Assembly: GCF_000023105.1 (NCBI RefSeq)
Contig: NC_012669.1
Coordinates: 868,001-932,000, forward strand
Direction of reading: 5' to 3'
DNA length: 64,000 bases
Origin: Beutenbergia cavernae DSM 12333
Lineage (GTDB): Bacteria; Actinomycetota; Actinomycetes; Actinomycetales; Beutenbergiaceae
The notes beneath the pieces were generated by a model, which saw only the letters and a program-made list of their open reading frames with translations, ran no database searches and had not been told where the DNA came from. This document shows, one piece after another, positions 7,941-17,278 of this stretch. The position numbers and the translations under genes are program-made. Each line of letters begins with the position of its first letter. Positions within the stretch are counted from its first letter, which is position 1.

Positions 7941-9449
7941 TCACAGGGCGGATCTGCCGGCCTCCCCGACCGTCGGGACGCCGTCGACGCGGCGGGGGAT
8001 CCCGAGCGGGTTCTCCTCGCGCAGGGCGGGCGGCAGGGCGGCGGCGGGAGCGTCCTGGAACGCGACGGGCCGGAGGAACCGGCGGATCGCCGTCGCCCCC
8101 ACGGACGTGAAGAGCGACGCGGTGGTGGCTGGCCACGGGCCGCCGTGCTGCTGGCTCCACGTGACGGCGACGCCGGTGGGCCAGCCCGCGAACAGCACGC
8201 GGCCGGCGAGGGCGATGAGGTGCGGGACGAGCGCCGACACGTCCTCGTCCGACGCCGCGTGGAGGGTGGCGGTGAGCGCGCCGCCCACGCGCTGCAGGAC
8301 GGCGAGCAGGTCGGCGTCGCCCTCGTACGTGACGAGCAGGGTGCTCGGTCCGAACACCTCGTCCAGCAGCTCGGGGTGATCGAGGACGACGGCGGCGCTC
8401 GTCACGTGCACGACGGGTGCGGCGGTGTCCGTGGCCGAGCCGGCTGCGGAGTCGGCGTGCGCGCCCGACGACCCGGCTGCCGGGCCGAGCAGGCGCCGCA
8501 CCCCGGGAACCGCCGCCTGGGTCTCGACGCCCGAGGCGTAGGCCTCGGCCATCCGGTGCGTCAGCATGAGGCCGCCGGCGGCCCCGGAGGCTGCGTCGGC
8601 GACGAGCTCGGGGAACCCCGTCCCCGCGGGCACGAGGACGAGCCCGGGGTTTGTGCAGAACTGGCCGACGCCGAGCGTGAACGACGCCGCGAGCCCGGCC
8701 GCGAGCTCGGCGCCGCGGGTGCGCACCGCGTCGGCGGTGACGACCACCGGGTTGATGCTGCCGAGCTCGCCGTAGAACGGGATGGGGTCCGCGCGGCCGA
8801 CGGCCAGGTCGAACAGCGCCCGCCCGCCGCGCGTCGAGCCGGTGAACCCGACGGCGCGGATCGCGGCGTCCGTCACGAGCGCGACCCCGGCGTCGTGCCC
8901 CTGGACGAGGCCGAACGTCCCCTCCGGCGCCCCGGCGCCGGCGAGCGCGCCGCGCGCGATCTCGGCGGTGCGCCGCGACAGCCGCGGGTGCGCCGGGTGC
9001 GCCTTGACGACCACCGGGTTGCCGGCCGCGAGGGCCGAGGCGGTGTCGCCGCCGGCGACGGAGAACGCGAACGGGAAGTTGCTCGCCGCGAACACGCCCA
9101 CCGGCCCGAGCGGGACGAGGACGCGGCGCAGGTCGGGCCGCGGCGGCGTCGCCGTCGTGTCCGCGTGGTCGATGGTGGCCTCGAGGTAGGAGCCCTCCGT
9201 GACGACGTCGGCGAAGAGCCGCAGCTGGCCGGTGGTGCGGGCCACCTCGCCGGCCAGCCGGGTCGCGCCGAGGTGCGTCTCGTCGTCGGCGATGCCGACG
9301 AGCTCGTCCGTGGCGCCGTCGAGCGCGTCGGCCACGGCGGCGAGCCACGACGCCCGCTCGGCGGCGGTGGAGGCGGCCACCACGGGCGCGGCGCTCAGCG
9401 CGGCAGCGCTCGCTGCCCGGACGTCGGTGCTGGGGGCGGTCTCGGTCAC
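7941..9449 (-). CDS. aldehyde dehydrogenase, probable alpha-ketoglutaric semialdehyde dehydrogenase
   Basis: A 502-aa NAD(P)-dependent enzyme that would oxidise 2-oxoglutarate semialdehyde to 2-oxoglutarate, the last step of aldarate breakdown. The catalytic cysteine is C265 in GQFCTNPGL, the form seen in the ALDH group with KGSADH types II and III. GFTGSTRGG and FYGELGSINPVV mark the cofactor and catalytic-Glu regions. The GTG start at 9449 has GAGGAG 5 nt upstream, better than the ATG at 9485. It is the last gene of the operon, after KdgD and the dehydratase. That context, rather than the sequence alone, fixes the substrate. Confidence 0.85.
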   Translation of the reverse strand: MTETAPSTDVRAASAAALSAAPVVAASTAAERASWLAAVADALDGATDELVGIADDETHLGATRLAGEVARTTGQLRLFADVVTEGSYLEATIDHADTTATPPRPDLRRVLVPLGPVGVFAASNFPFAFSVAGGDTASALAAGNPVVVKAHPAHPRLSRRTAEIARGALAGAGAPEGTFGLVQGHDAGVALVTDAAIRAVGFTGSTRGGRALFDLAVGRADPIPFYGELGSINPVVVTADAVRTRGAELAAGLAASFTLGVGQFCTNPGLVLVPAGTGFPELVADAASGAAGGLMLTHRMAEAYASGVETQAAVPGVRRLLGPAAGSSGAHADSAAGSATDTAAPVVHVTSAAVVLDHPELLDEVFGPSTLLVTYEGDADLLAVLQRVGGALTATLHAASDEDVSALVPHLIALAGRVLFAGWPTGVAVTWSQQHGGPWPATTASLFTSVGATAIRRFLRPVAFQDAPAAALPPALREENPLGIPRRVDGVPTVGEAGRSAL

Positions 9450-9481
9450 GGGTACTCCTCGGGTGGCCGTCGGTCGTGTGG

Positions 9482-10621
9482 TCAACGGTGCGCGGTCGCG
9501 TCGCCCGACGCACCGGCGTCGGCGGGACGCTGCCCCCGGAAGGTCAGGCCCCAGCCGGGAGCCCGGGCGACCTCGAGACGGGTGCCGCGCCGGCGCACCG
9601 GGGACGGCGCCGAGAGCAGACCCAGGTCACCGAGCCACGCCCCGTCGATCGACTCTACGCGGGTCGGCGCTGGCAGCGTGAGCGCCGCCTGGGCCGAGAG
9701 GTCCGGCAGGAGGTGGGGCGCGACCTCGATCCCGGCGGCGATCGCCTCGAGGGCGATGCGGAGGAACGGTGTGTACCCCCCGACGCGAACGATGTTCGGC
9801 TGCAGGATCCGGACGCCGGCAGCCGCGTTGTCGACCATGTCCCGGAACCGGTGCACGTGGTGGCCGTTCTCGCCCCAGGCGAGCGGGACGGGCGACGTCC
9901 GCGCGAGCGCGGCGTAGCCGCGCGTGTCGTCGGCGCGCAGCGGCTCCTCGACCCACGTGAGGTCGAACGCGGCCAGCGTGTCGATCGCGTGCTGCGCCGT
10001 CGGCAGGTCCCAGCGTTGGTTCGCGTCGACCATGAGGGCGCGGTCCGGGCCGAGCACGTCGCGGACGGCCCGCACGCGCGTGACGTCCCGGGTCAGGTCG
10101 GGGGAGCCGATCTTGATCTTGACGGCGTCGAACCCGTCGTCGACCCAGCGCCCGACCTGGTCGAGCAGGTCCGGCAGCTCGTAGTCGAGGTTGACGCCGC
10201 TGGCGTACGTGGCGACGTCGGAGGTCCTGCGGCCGACGACGTCGGGCACGCCCGCCCGCGCCCGGCGCCCCGCGGCGTCCCACAGCGCGAGGTCGAGCCC
10301 GGCGAGCGCGATCGTCGTCAGGCCGCCTCCGCCGCCCTCGTGGAGGTACGCCCACGCGTCGTCCCAGAGCGTCTCGGGATCAGCCGGGCGACCGGTGGCC
10401 CACGGGGCGAGGTCGTGCTCCAGCAGGGAACGGACCGCGCGCGGTCCGATCCGCGGCGTCCACGAGAAGCCGTGCCCGACGACGCCGTCCGAGCACCTGA
10501 CGTCGACGGCGACGACGTGGTTCGCCCGCACGCCGCCGTCCCACGCCCGCGGCAGCCCGCCGCGCAGGATCCGCGTCGTCAGGCCGGTGATGCGGGCCGA
10601 CGACGACGCCGCGTCCGTCAC
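9482..10621 (-). CDS. enolase-superfamily (mandelate racemase group) dehydratase, likely aldarate dehydratase
   Basis: A 379-aa protein with the capping and TIM-barrel layout of mandelate racemase/muconate lactonizing enzymes. The K168-I-K170 catalytic pair is present. Metal ligands are D199 (MVDAN), E225 (VEEP) and E251 (WGEN), with a general-base histidine at H303 (APHLL). Between KdgD and the semialdehyde dehydrogenase the expected reaction is dehydration of galactarate or glucarate to a 5-keto-4-deoxy acid. Which aldarate is used is not visible. The GTG start overlaps the kdgD stop by 4 bp (GTGA), giving translational coupling. Confidence 0.85.
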   Translation of the reverse strand: MTDAASSSARITGLTTRILRGGLPRAWDGGVRANHVVAVDVRCSDGVVGHGFSWTPRIGPRAVRSLLEHDLAPWATGRPADPETLWDDAWAYLHEGGGGGLTTIALAGLDLALWDAAGRRARAGVPDVVGRRTSDVATYASGVNLDYELPDLLDQVGRWVDDGFDAVKIKIGSPDLTRDVTRVRAVRDVLGPDRALMVDANQRWDLPTAQHAIDTLAAFDLTWVEEPLRADDTRGYAALARTSPVPLAWGENGHHVHRFRDMVDNAAAGVRILQPNIVRVGGYTPFLRIALEAIAAGIEVAPHLLPDLSAQAALTLPAPTRVESIDGAWLGDLGLLSAPSPVRRRGTRLEVARAPGWGLTFRGQRPADAGASGDATAHR

Positions 10622-11538
10622 GCTCGTGCGTCCGGGTGCCGCACCTGTGCGGCCACCGCCCGGCCGTGCTCCAGCAGCGCGGCGAGGGCGTCCCGGTGCT
10701 CTGGGGTCGGGGCGACCAGGGGCGGGCGGACCCCGCCGACCTCGATCCCGCCCAGGCCCACACCGGCCTTGACCAGCGCCACCGCATAGCCCGGGACGGC
10801 GTCGCGCAGCCGGACGAACGGCGCGAAGAACTCGCGCAGCAGGGTGGTGCGGGCGGCGTCGTCCCCCCGCTCGAGGGCCGCGTGGAACGCGAGCGCCACC
10901 TCCGGCGCCGCGGCGTACACGGCCGAGGAGTAGAGCCCGACGCCGATCGCCCGGTAGGCCGCCTGCGTCAGCTCGGCCGTGAGCAGCCCGTTGAAGAACA
11001 GGAAGTCCGGCCGGTCGGCGGCCGCCAGCACGAGCCGTTGCGCGAGCGCGATGTCGCCCACGCCGTCCTTGATGCCGATGACCCGAGGGTCGGCGGCCAG
11101 CTCGGCGAGCAGCTCCGGCGTGTAGCTGGCGGTGGCCCGGTGGTAGAGGATCACCGGCAGGTCGGTCGCGTCGAGCACCGCGCGCACGTACGCGCCGAGG
11201 CCCGCGGGGGAGCCGGCCGTGAGGTACGGCGGCAGGAGCAGGATCCCGGAGCCTCCGGCGTCGGCGATCTCGCGGGCGCAGGCGATCGCGTGCGGCAGCG
11301 GGCCGCCCGCACCGCCGAGCACCGCCCGCCGACCGGCGGCCGCGGCGACCGCCGTCCGCACGACGAGGCCGACCTCGGCGGCGTCCAGCGCCGCGAACTC
11401 GCCGGTGCCGCACGCGGCGAACACGGCGCCGCAGTCCTCCACGCGGCTGGAGACGTGGGCGGCGAGCGGCTCGGGCGCGACCCGCCCTGCGGCGTCGAAC
11501 GGCGTCACCGGGAAGAACAGGATGCCGGGGGCGATCAT
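10618..11538 (-). CDS. kdgD: 5-dehydro-4-deoxyglucarate dehydratase
   Basis: A 306-aa member of the dihydrodipicolinate synthase/NAL family. The Schiff-base lysine is K157 in VIGIKDG and the catalytic tyrosine is in LYHR. GTGEF (44-48) is the substrate-binding turn, and FFNGLLTAELTQAAYRAIG is characteristic of KdgD rather than DapA. The family dehydrates and decarboxylates 5-keto-4-deoxyglucarate to 2-oxoglutarate semialdehyde, the substrate of the neighbouring aldehyde dehydrogenase. It is coupled on both sides: the start overlaps the epimerase stop (ATGA) and the stop overlaps the dehydratase start (GTGA). Confidence 0.9.
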   Translation of the reverse strand: MIAPGILFFPVTPFDAAGRVAPEPLAAHVSSRVEDCGAVFAACGTGEFAALDAAEVGLVVRTAVAAAAGRRAVLGGAGGPLPHAIACAREIADAGGSGILLLPPYLTAGSPAGLGAYVRAVLDATDLPVILYHRATASYTPELLAELAADPRVIGIKDGVGDIALAQRLVLAAADRPDFLFFNGLLTAELTQAAYRAIGVGLYSSAVYAAAPEVALAFHAALERGDDAARTTLLREFFAPFVRLRDAVPGYAVALVKAGVGLGGIEVGGVRPPLVAPTPEHRDALAALLEHGRAVAAQVRHPDARA

Positions 11539-12518
11539 GCGCCCTCCCCGCCCCGTGCCGCGGCGACCCGCTCGACCGGCGCCGCGTCGTCGTCGTCGTC
11601 GGGGAGGGCCGCTCCACGGGCAGGTCCGCCCGCCGTCTCCGCGCGCCAGGTCCGCTCCGGCCGCCAGCCGAGCTCGCGCTCCGCCTTCGCGACGCTGAAC
11701 AGCGGGTCGTGCCCGGCGACGCCTGCGGCGAACGGCGCGAGGGCTGGCAGGTGCTCCGCCACGACGTCGGCGGTCGGGCGGGCGCTGAACGCGTCGGCGG
11801 CCCCCACGAGGTAGGTCTGCGCGTTCGGCGCCTCGCGTGCGGCCTCGAGCCACCGCTCCACGAACCCGGCCGCGTCCCGCGCGTCCACGTAGTTGAACAG
11901 GGAGGCCGCGGCGAGGGCCGGGTCCGCCAGCCGCTGGGCCACCGTGTGGCCCTGCTGCGTCGGCGCGCCGGCCCACTCCTCCGGGGCGATCACGTAGCAC
12001 GGCCGGAACGAGGCGACCCGGACGTCGTCGCCGCGCTGCGTGGCGACCATCCGCCCGATCGACTCCATCGCCGCCTTGGACAGCGCGTAGGCGTTCCAGG
12101 GGGCGATCGGGTGGGCCTCGTCGAGCGGCAGGTACGACGGCGACCACCCGAGCGGTGCGCCGTACCCCAGCACCGTGGGGCTCGAGGCGATGAGCACATG
12201 GTCGGCGCCCGCGGCCAGCGCTGCGTCGACGGCGTGGAACGTCACCGACGTGTTGAGGTCCCAGATCTCGTGCTCCGGGCGGCTGAACGGCACGGCGATC
12301 GCCGCGAGGTGCACGAGCGCCTGCGGGGCGAGGGTGGCGAACGTGGCTCGGGTGGCCACGGCGTCGGCGAGGTCGATCCGCAGGTGCGCGGCGCCGTCGT
12401 CCGGCGGACCCGGGACGGGACGCAGGTCCAGGGACGTGACCTCGTGACCCGCGGCGGCCAGACCCGCGACCACGCTGCGGCCCAGGCGGCCCGCGCCACC
12501 GGTGACGGCCACCCTCAC
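11535..12518 (-). CDS. NAD-dependent epimerase/dehydratase family protein, candidate uronate dehydrogenase
   Basis: A 327-aa extended short-chain dehydrogenase. The N-terminal VTGGAGRLGRS is the nucleotide-binding GxxGxxG. YALSK is the catalytic YxxxK, with the preceding SSPTVLGYG supplying the serine. Uronate dehydrogenase belongs to this fold and makes aldaric acid lactones from galacturonate or glucuronate with NAD. It would supply exactly the substrate that the three downstream enzymes consume. The sequence alone does not exclude another sugar epimerase. The GTG start overlaps the upstream oxidoreductase stop by 4 bp. The C-terminal ~35 residues are acidic and low-complexity. Confidence 0.72.
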   Translation of the reverse strand: MRVAVTGGAGRLGRSVVAGLAAAGHEVTSLDLRPVPGPPDDGAAHLRIDLADAVATRATFATLAPQALVHLAAIAVPFSRPEHEIWDLNTSVTFHAVDAALAAGADHVLIASSPTVLGYGAPLGWSPSYLPLDEAHPIAPWNAYALSKAAMESIGRMVATQRGDDVRVASFRPCYVIAPEEWAGAPTQQGHTVAQRLADPALAAASLFNYVDARDAAGFVERWLEAAREAPNAQTYLVGAADAFSARPTADVVAEHLPALAPFAAGVAGHDPLFSVAKAERELGWRPERTWRAETAGGPARGAALPDDDDDAAPVERVAAARGGEGA

Positions 12519-13918
12519 GACGCGACCTCGGCGCCGTCGTCCAGCACGCCGGCGAGGTCCAGGTCGGCGACCCGGACGGCCGTGCCGGCGTCGAGCGACG
12601 CGTTCACGGCCAGCCCGACGGCGACGGCGGCAACGCCGTCCCGCAGCCCCGCCGACCGGCCCAGGGGATCGGGGCGCGACCCGACGCCGCGGAACACGTC
12701 GTCGAGCAGCACGGCGTCGCCGCCGCCGTGCGCTCCGCTTCCCATCGGGATCTCGACCTCCTCGGCCCGCTCCCAGTGTCGCTGCAGCGTCAGGCGCGTG
12801 CCCGGCGGGCGCACGTCGACGGATGCGGCGGCCGTCTCGTCGGCCGCGGCGCTCGGGTCGACGACCCGGCCGTGGCCCTCGCCCGGGGCCGGGACCCAGG
12901 ACCGCTCGACGACGTCCAGCTCGAGGCGACCCAGCGTCCCCGTGAACGCCACGCGGTAGCCCTCCCACGGGGAGTACGCGTTGAGCGCGTACGTGAGGTT
13001 CGCGCCGCCGCGGTAGCCGACGAGCACCGACAGCGTGTCCTCGATCGTCACCCCGGGGGCGAAGACGTCGACGTCGCGCTGGTAGCCGTCGGAGCCCTCG
13101 GCCTCCAGGTAGAGCGTGCGCAGCGTCTCGTCGCGCGCGAGGTCGAGCGCCCAGGGGTCGCCCGGGTCGGCGCCCAGGACGTCGCGGCCCAGTCGCGGGC
13201 GGCCGGCCGCCGGCGCGTTGCCGTCGCCGTAGCGGCGCAGGCCGCCGCGCGCGAACACGACCTCGGCGACGTCGTCGAGCCACCAGTTCACGAGGTCGAA
13301 GTGGTGGCTCGACTTGTGGATCTGCAGGCCGCCCGAGCCGGCCTTGTCGCGGTGCCAGCGGCGGAAGTAGTCGGCGCCGTGCGCGGTGTCGAGGCACCAC
13401 TCGAAGTGGACGGCCGTGACGTCGCCGATCGCTCCCGTGGCGAGCAGCTCCTTCACCCGCGAGTTCCGCGGCGAGTACCGGTAGTTGAACGTCATGACGA
13501 GCGACCGCCCGGACGCCTCGAGCGCCCGGGCGAGGCGCCGGACGCCGTCGGCCGACGTCGTGAGCGGCTTCTCGACGACGACGTCGGCACCCGCCTCGAG
13601 CGCCGCGACGGCGACGTCCGCGTGCGTGTGGTCGGGGCTCGTGACGACGACGACGTCCGGTGCGGTGGCCAGGACGTCCCTGGTGGCGTCCGGCCCGGCG
13701 AAGATCGCGGGCTCAGCGCCGGTCGAGGCGACGCGGTCGCGGGAGACGCCGACGCGCACCGCGTTGGGGTCCGCCAGGGCGACGAGCTCGGCCACGTCGG
13801 CGTGCGTCGTCGTCGCGGCATCGACGTACATGCGCGAGCGCGAGCCGGTGCCGACGACGGCGTACGTGCGGCGGGTGGTCTCGGTGGTCGTCTCGGACGG
13901 GGCGGGTCGCGTGGTCAC
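12515..13918 (-). CDS. Gfo/Idh/MocA family oxidoreductase
   Basis: A 467-aa NAD(P)-dependent sugar oxidoreductase. The Rossmann motif is VVGTGSRSRM and the catalytic-lysine motif is VVVEKPLTT. A C-terminal alpha/beta substrate domain follows from about 170, including HKSSHHFDLVNWWL with histidines in the usual active-site place. It is about 100 residues longer than typical members, with the extra length in the C-terminal half. It is the first catabolic gene after the transporter, 52 bp behind the MalG-type permease. The substrate is unknown; oxidation or epimerisation of a uronide is plausible. Confidence 0.85.
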   Translation of the reverse strand: MTTRPAPSETTTETTRRTYAVVGTGSRSRMYVDAATTTHADVAELVALADPNAVRVGVSRDRVASTGAEPAIFAGPDATRDVLATAPDVVVVTSPDHTHADVAVAALEAGADVVVEKPLTTSADGVRRLARALEASGRSLVMTFNYRYSPRNSRVKELLATGAIGDVTAVHFEWCLDTAHGADYFRRWHRDKAGSGGLQIHKSSHHFDLVNWWLDDVAEVVFARGGLRRYGDGNAPAAGRPRLGRDVLGADPGDPWALDLARDETLRTLYLEAEGSDGYQRDVDVFAPGVTIEDTLSVLVGYRGGANLTYALNAYSPWEGYRVAFTGTLGRLELDVVERSWVPAPGEGHGRVVDPSAAADETAAASVDVRPPGTRLTLQRHWERAEEVEIPMGSGAHGGGDAVLLDDVFRGVGSRPDPLGRSAGLRDGVAAVAVGLAVNASLDAGTAVRVADLDLAGVLDDGAEVAS

Positions 13919-13970
13919 ACTGTTCCTCGGTTGCTGGTGTGCGGGTGGGACGGGTCGTGGTCGCCAGGGG

Positions 13971-14897
13971 TCACTTGAGTCCGGTCGTGGCGATCCCCTT
14001 GATGAGGTACTTCTGCCCGGCGATGAAGAACCCGATGACGGGGGCGAGCGAGACGACGGACATCGCGAACATGGGCCCCCAGGCCGACTGACCCTCGGAG
14101 TCCATGAACTGCCGCAGGGCGAGGGGGACGGTGTACAGCGCGTCGTCGGTCAGGTACAGCAGGGGACCGAAGAACTCGTTCCACGTCGAGATGAACGTGA
14201 AGATCGCCGTCGTCGCGAACGCCGGCATGCACAGCGGCACGATGACGCGCCGGAACGTGCCGAACGGTCCGCACCCGTCGATCCGGGCGGCGTCGTCGAG
14301 CTCGCTCGGCAGGTTCCGCATGAACTGCACCATGAGGAAGATGAAGAACGCGTTCGTCGCGAGGAAGTTCGGCACCACGAGCGGCAGGTACGTGTTCATC
14401 CAGCCGAGCACGTTGAACACCACGTACTGCGGGATGAGCAGCACGTGCCCGGGCAGCATGAGCGTGCCGAGCATGAGCGCGAAGAGGACCTTGCGGCCGC
14501 GGAACTCCATCCGGGCGAAGGCGTACGCGGCCAGCCCGCACGACGCGAGGTTGCCGATGATCGTCAGGACGACGATGACGAGCGAGTTCAGGATGTAGAC
14601 GGTGAACGGGTGCGCCAGAGCGTTCCACCCGGTCGTGTAGTTGGACAGGTCCCACTCGGCGGGCCAGAGCGACAGGTCGGAGAACACCAGGTCGGACGGC
14701 TTGAACGAGCTCGAGAGCATCCACAGCAGCGGGTAGAGCATGACGGCGCCGACGGCGCAGAGCAGGACGTGCCGTAGGAACCTCGTGCGGCTCGTGCTGC
14801 CGAGCTTCTCGAAGTACGTGTCCTCCGACTCGGAGGTCGCGCCACGTGGAGTCCGCGTGCGGATGCGGGCGGGGAGCGCCCGGGTCATGAAGGCCAT
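13971..14897 (-). CDS. sugar ABC transporter permease, MalG type
   Basis: A 308-aa inner-membrane subunit with about six hydrophobic segments beginning VLLCAVGAVMLYPLLWMLSSSF. The conserved EAA loop, DDAARIDGCGPFGTFRRVIVPL, docks the ATPase. The C-terminus ends KYLIKGIATTGLK, as in CUT1 MalG-like proteins. It pairs with the MalF-type gene 9 bp upstream and the binding protein before it. No ATPase gene is in the operon. The ATG at 14897 is used; an ATG three codons later is also possible. Confidence 0.9.
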   Translation of the reverse strand: MAFMTRALPARIRTRTPRGATSESEDTYFEKLGSTSRTRFLRHVLLCAVGAVMLYPLLWMLSSSFKPSDLVFSDLSLWPAEWDLSNYTTGWNALAHPFTVYILNSLVIVVLTIIGNLASCGLAAYAFARMEFRGRKVLFALMLGTLMLPGHVLLIPQYVVFNVLGWMNTYLPLVVPNFLATNAFFIFLMVQFMRNLPSELDDAARIDGCGPFGTFRRVIVPLCMPAFATTAIFTFISTWNEFFGPLLYLTDDALYTVPLALRQFMDSEGQSAWGPMFAMSVVSLAPVIGFFIAGQKYLIKGIATTGLK

Positions 14898-14906
14898 TCA
14901 GATCCC

Positions 14907-15869
14907 TCAGTTGTCGTAGAAGACCCAGAAGCGGGACATGAGGAAGTTCGCCGCCGTGAACAGCGCCACGATGACGAGGAGCAGCCACGCCAGCGCGGAG
15001 GCGTACCCCATGTCGAACCGCTGGAAGCCCTCGATGTAGAGGTAGAGGTTGTAGAAGAGCGTGGAGCCCGAGGGGCCGCCTGTGCCGCCGCTCATGATGT
15101 AGCCCTGGGTGAAGGTCTGCAGCGAGCCGATCAGCGCGAGCACGAGGTTGAAGAAGATGATCGGGCTGAGCAGCGGGAGGGTGATCGAGCGGAACTGGCG
15201 CCACCGGCTCGCGCCGTCGATGCTCGCCGCCTCGTAGTACATGAGCGGGATCTGCCGCAGCCCGGCGAGGAAGATCACCATCGGTGAGCCGAAGGTCCAG
15301 ATGTGCAGGATGATCAGCACGCTCAGCGCGTACTGCGGGTCCGACACCCAGCTCGGGCCCTGGATCCCGAAGAAGCCCAGGACGACGTTGATGATCCCGT
15401 CGTTGCCGAAGATGTACCGCCAGAGCATGACGATGGCGACGCTCCCGCCGAGCAGCGACGGCAGGTAGTACACGGCGCGGTAGTACCGCAGGCCCTTGAT
15501 GCCCTTGTTCAGCGCGAGCGCGACGCCGAGCGCGGCGAGCAGGGACAGGGGGACGGACACGAACGTGTAGGTGAACGTGACCTGGAGCGCCTGACGGAGG
15601 TATCTGTCGTTCAGCATCTCGACGAAGTTGTCGAGCCCGATCCACTGCGGCGGGTTGATGAGGTTGTAGTCGGTGAACGCCAGGTAGAACGACGCCCCGA
15701 AGGGCACGAGCGTGAACAGCAGGCCCACGAACCAGGGCAGCAGGAACAGGTAGGCGCTGCGGTCGGCGCGGCGTCGGATCGACGGACCGCGGCGCCCGGC
15801 GGAGCTCGGGGTGTCCGGCTCCGCCGGTGCGCGTTCGAGAGGAGGTGCTGTCACGGTGACTGTCTCCAT
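14907..15869 (-). CDS. sugar ABC transporter permease, MalF type
   Basis: A 320-aa permease. After a charged N-terminus the first membrane segment is SAYLFLLPWFVGLLFTLVPF. The EAA loop reads YYEAASIDGASRWRQFRSITLPLL. It forms the translocation channel with the MalG partner. Within the operon it follows the binding protein by only 7 bp. The putative cargo is an oligo-uronide or free uronate, inferred from the downstream enzymes. Confidence 0.9.
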   Translation of the reverse strand: METVTVTAPPLERAPAEPDTPSSAGRRGPSIRRRADRSAYLFLLPWFVGLLFTLVPFGASFYLAFTDYNLINPPQWIGLDNFVEMLNDRYLRQALQVTFTYTFVSVPLSLLAALGVALALNKGIKGLRYYRAVYYLPSLLGGSVAIVMLWRYIFGNDGIINVVLGFFGIQGPSWVSDPQYALSVLIILHIWTFGSPMVIFLAGLRQIPLMYYEAASIDGASRWRQFRSITLPLLSPIIFFNLVLALIGSLQTFTQGYIMSGGTGGPSGSTLFYNLYLYIEGFQRFDMGYASALAWLLLVIVALFTAANFLMSRFWVFYDN

Positions 15870-15876
15870 CGTGGGC

Positions 15877-17205
15877 TCAGCCCAGGACGGCGTTCGCCTC
15901 GTCGACGAACTGCTGCGCGCCGTCGGCGGCGGTCACGCGCTCGAACTCCACCTCGGTGGAGATGTCCGCGAGCAGCGACTGCACCTCGGTGGCCCCGACC
16001 GGGTCGGCGAACGCCGGCGGCAGGTCCTCCTCGGCGAGCCCGAGGAGGTATTCGCTCGCCGTCACGTCGTCCTCCGGGAGGTCGCCCATGAGCTCCTGAG
16101 CCACCTCCGAGTTCGGCGGCACGCCACGCGTCGTCATCATGGCCTGCCACGCCGAGAGGTCGTTCGTCAGGAAGTTCAGCAGGTCGGCGGCGGCCGCCTG
16201 GTTCGGCGAGTCCGCGGCGATGGACCACAGGTGCGGGCAGTCGATCGACTGGCCGCGCCGCTCCGCCGTCGACTCCGAGGGGATGCGCAGGAGGGCGAGC
16301 GTGCCGCCGCACGCCTCGTTGTACGCCTTGAAGTTGTTGGTCGGGATGATCTCCGACGCCAGCTTGCCCTGCGCCGTGTACGACGCCTCGGCCCCGCCGC
16401 CGACGTCCTCGAAGAAGCCGGCCGGCGGGAAGCCGCCGCTCTCGCGCATGGCGCCGATCATGTCGAACCAGCCCTGCATCGTCGCCACGCTGGCGCCCAG
16501 CGCGCCGTCCTCGGTGTACAGGTCCTCGCCCTGCTGGCGGACGTACACGTACAGGTTGGCGACAGTGGCGACCTCGAAGCCGGTGCCGTACACGGCACCG
16601 CCCGAGGCCGCGGTGATGGAGTCGGCGAACACCTTGAGGTCGTCCCAGGTCCACGTGTCGCCGTCCGGCAGGTCGATGCCGTACTCGTCGAGGACGGTGG
16701 TCTGGACGATGAACCCGATCGTGTTGAGACCCGCCGGCACGCCGAGGAGGGCGCCGTCGACGGTCCAGGGGTCGATCGCGCTGTCGGGAATCTGGCCGAT
16801 GTCGAGGCCGTCGACTCCGTTCAGGTCGAGGAGCGCGCCGCGGTCGCCGTACTCGCGCAGCTGGTCGCGGCGCATCGCCATGAGGTCGGGAGCGTCACCG
16901 GCGGCGATGCGCGTGGCGAGCTTGTCCTTGTACGGCGTGGAGTCCTGGTACTCGGTGGTGATGGTGACGTCGGGGTGCGCCTCCCGGTAGATGTCGAGAG
17001 CCGCCTCCGTGACCTCGGCTCGGGCGGCGTCGCCCCACCACACGAAGTTGAGCTCGACCGGCCCCGAGCCGGTCTCCTGCGGCGTCTCCTCGGGCTCGAC
17101 GGCGCAGGCCGCCGTGGCACCGATCGCCGTGACGGCGCCCGCGCCGAGCGCGAGGTGGTGGAAGCCCCGGCGGGTCAGTCCCGGGGCCAGGTGCGGAGTG
17201 GCCAT
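15877..17205 (-). CDS. sugar-binding lipoprotein of the uronate-locus ABC transporter
   Basis: A 442-aa extracellular solute-binding protein (family 1). The N-terminus has twin arginines in LTRRGFHH and then a hydrophobic stretch ending ATAACA, a slightly unusual lipobox with Thr at -3. The mature part has the usual ELNFVWWGDAARAEV opening and a late FLTNDLSAWQAMMTTRGVPPN block. I chose the ATG at 17205, which has AGGAG 8 nt upstream, over the ORF start at 17262. It is the first gene of the operon, 62 bp from a LacI-type palindrome. Confidence 0.9.
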   Translation of the reverse strand: MATPHLAPGLTRRGFHHLALGAGAVTAIGATAACAVEPEETPQETGSGPVELNFVWWGDAARAEVTEAALDIYREAHPDVTITTEYQDSTPYKDKLATRIAAGDAPDLMAMRRDQLREYGDRGALLDLNGVDGLDIGQIPDSAIDPWTVDGALLGVPAGLNTIGFIVQTTVLDEYGIDLPDGDTWTWDDLKVFADSITAASGGAVYGTGFEVATVANLYVYVRQQGEDLYTEDGALGASVATMQGWFDMIGAMRESGGFPPAGFFEDVGGGAEASYTAQGKLASEIIPTNNFKAYNEACGGTLALLRIPSESTAERRGQSIDCPHLWSIAADSPNQAAAADLLNFLTNDLSAWQAMMTTRGVPPNSEVAQELMGDLPEDDVTASEYLLGLAEEDLPPAFADPVGATEVQSLLADISTEVEFERVTAADGAQQFVDEANAVLG

Positions 17206-17266
17206 CGAAGTGCTCCTTTGCTCGACGTGGTTGCCCGACGTGACGGCGCGTCTGACCGCCATCCGT

Positions 17267-17278
17267 GAAACCGGTTTC
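17267..17278. promoter_or_regulatory. LacI-type operator in front of the uronate operon
   Basis: GAAACCGGTTTC is a perfect 12-bp palindrome with the central CG step that LacI-family regulators recognise. It lies in the divergent region between the binding-protein gene and the LacI gene at 17497. Confidence 0.7.
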
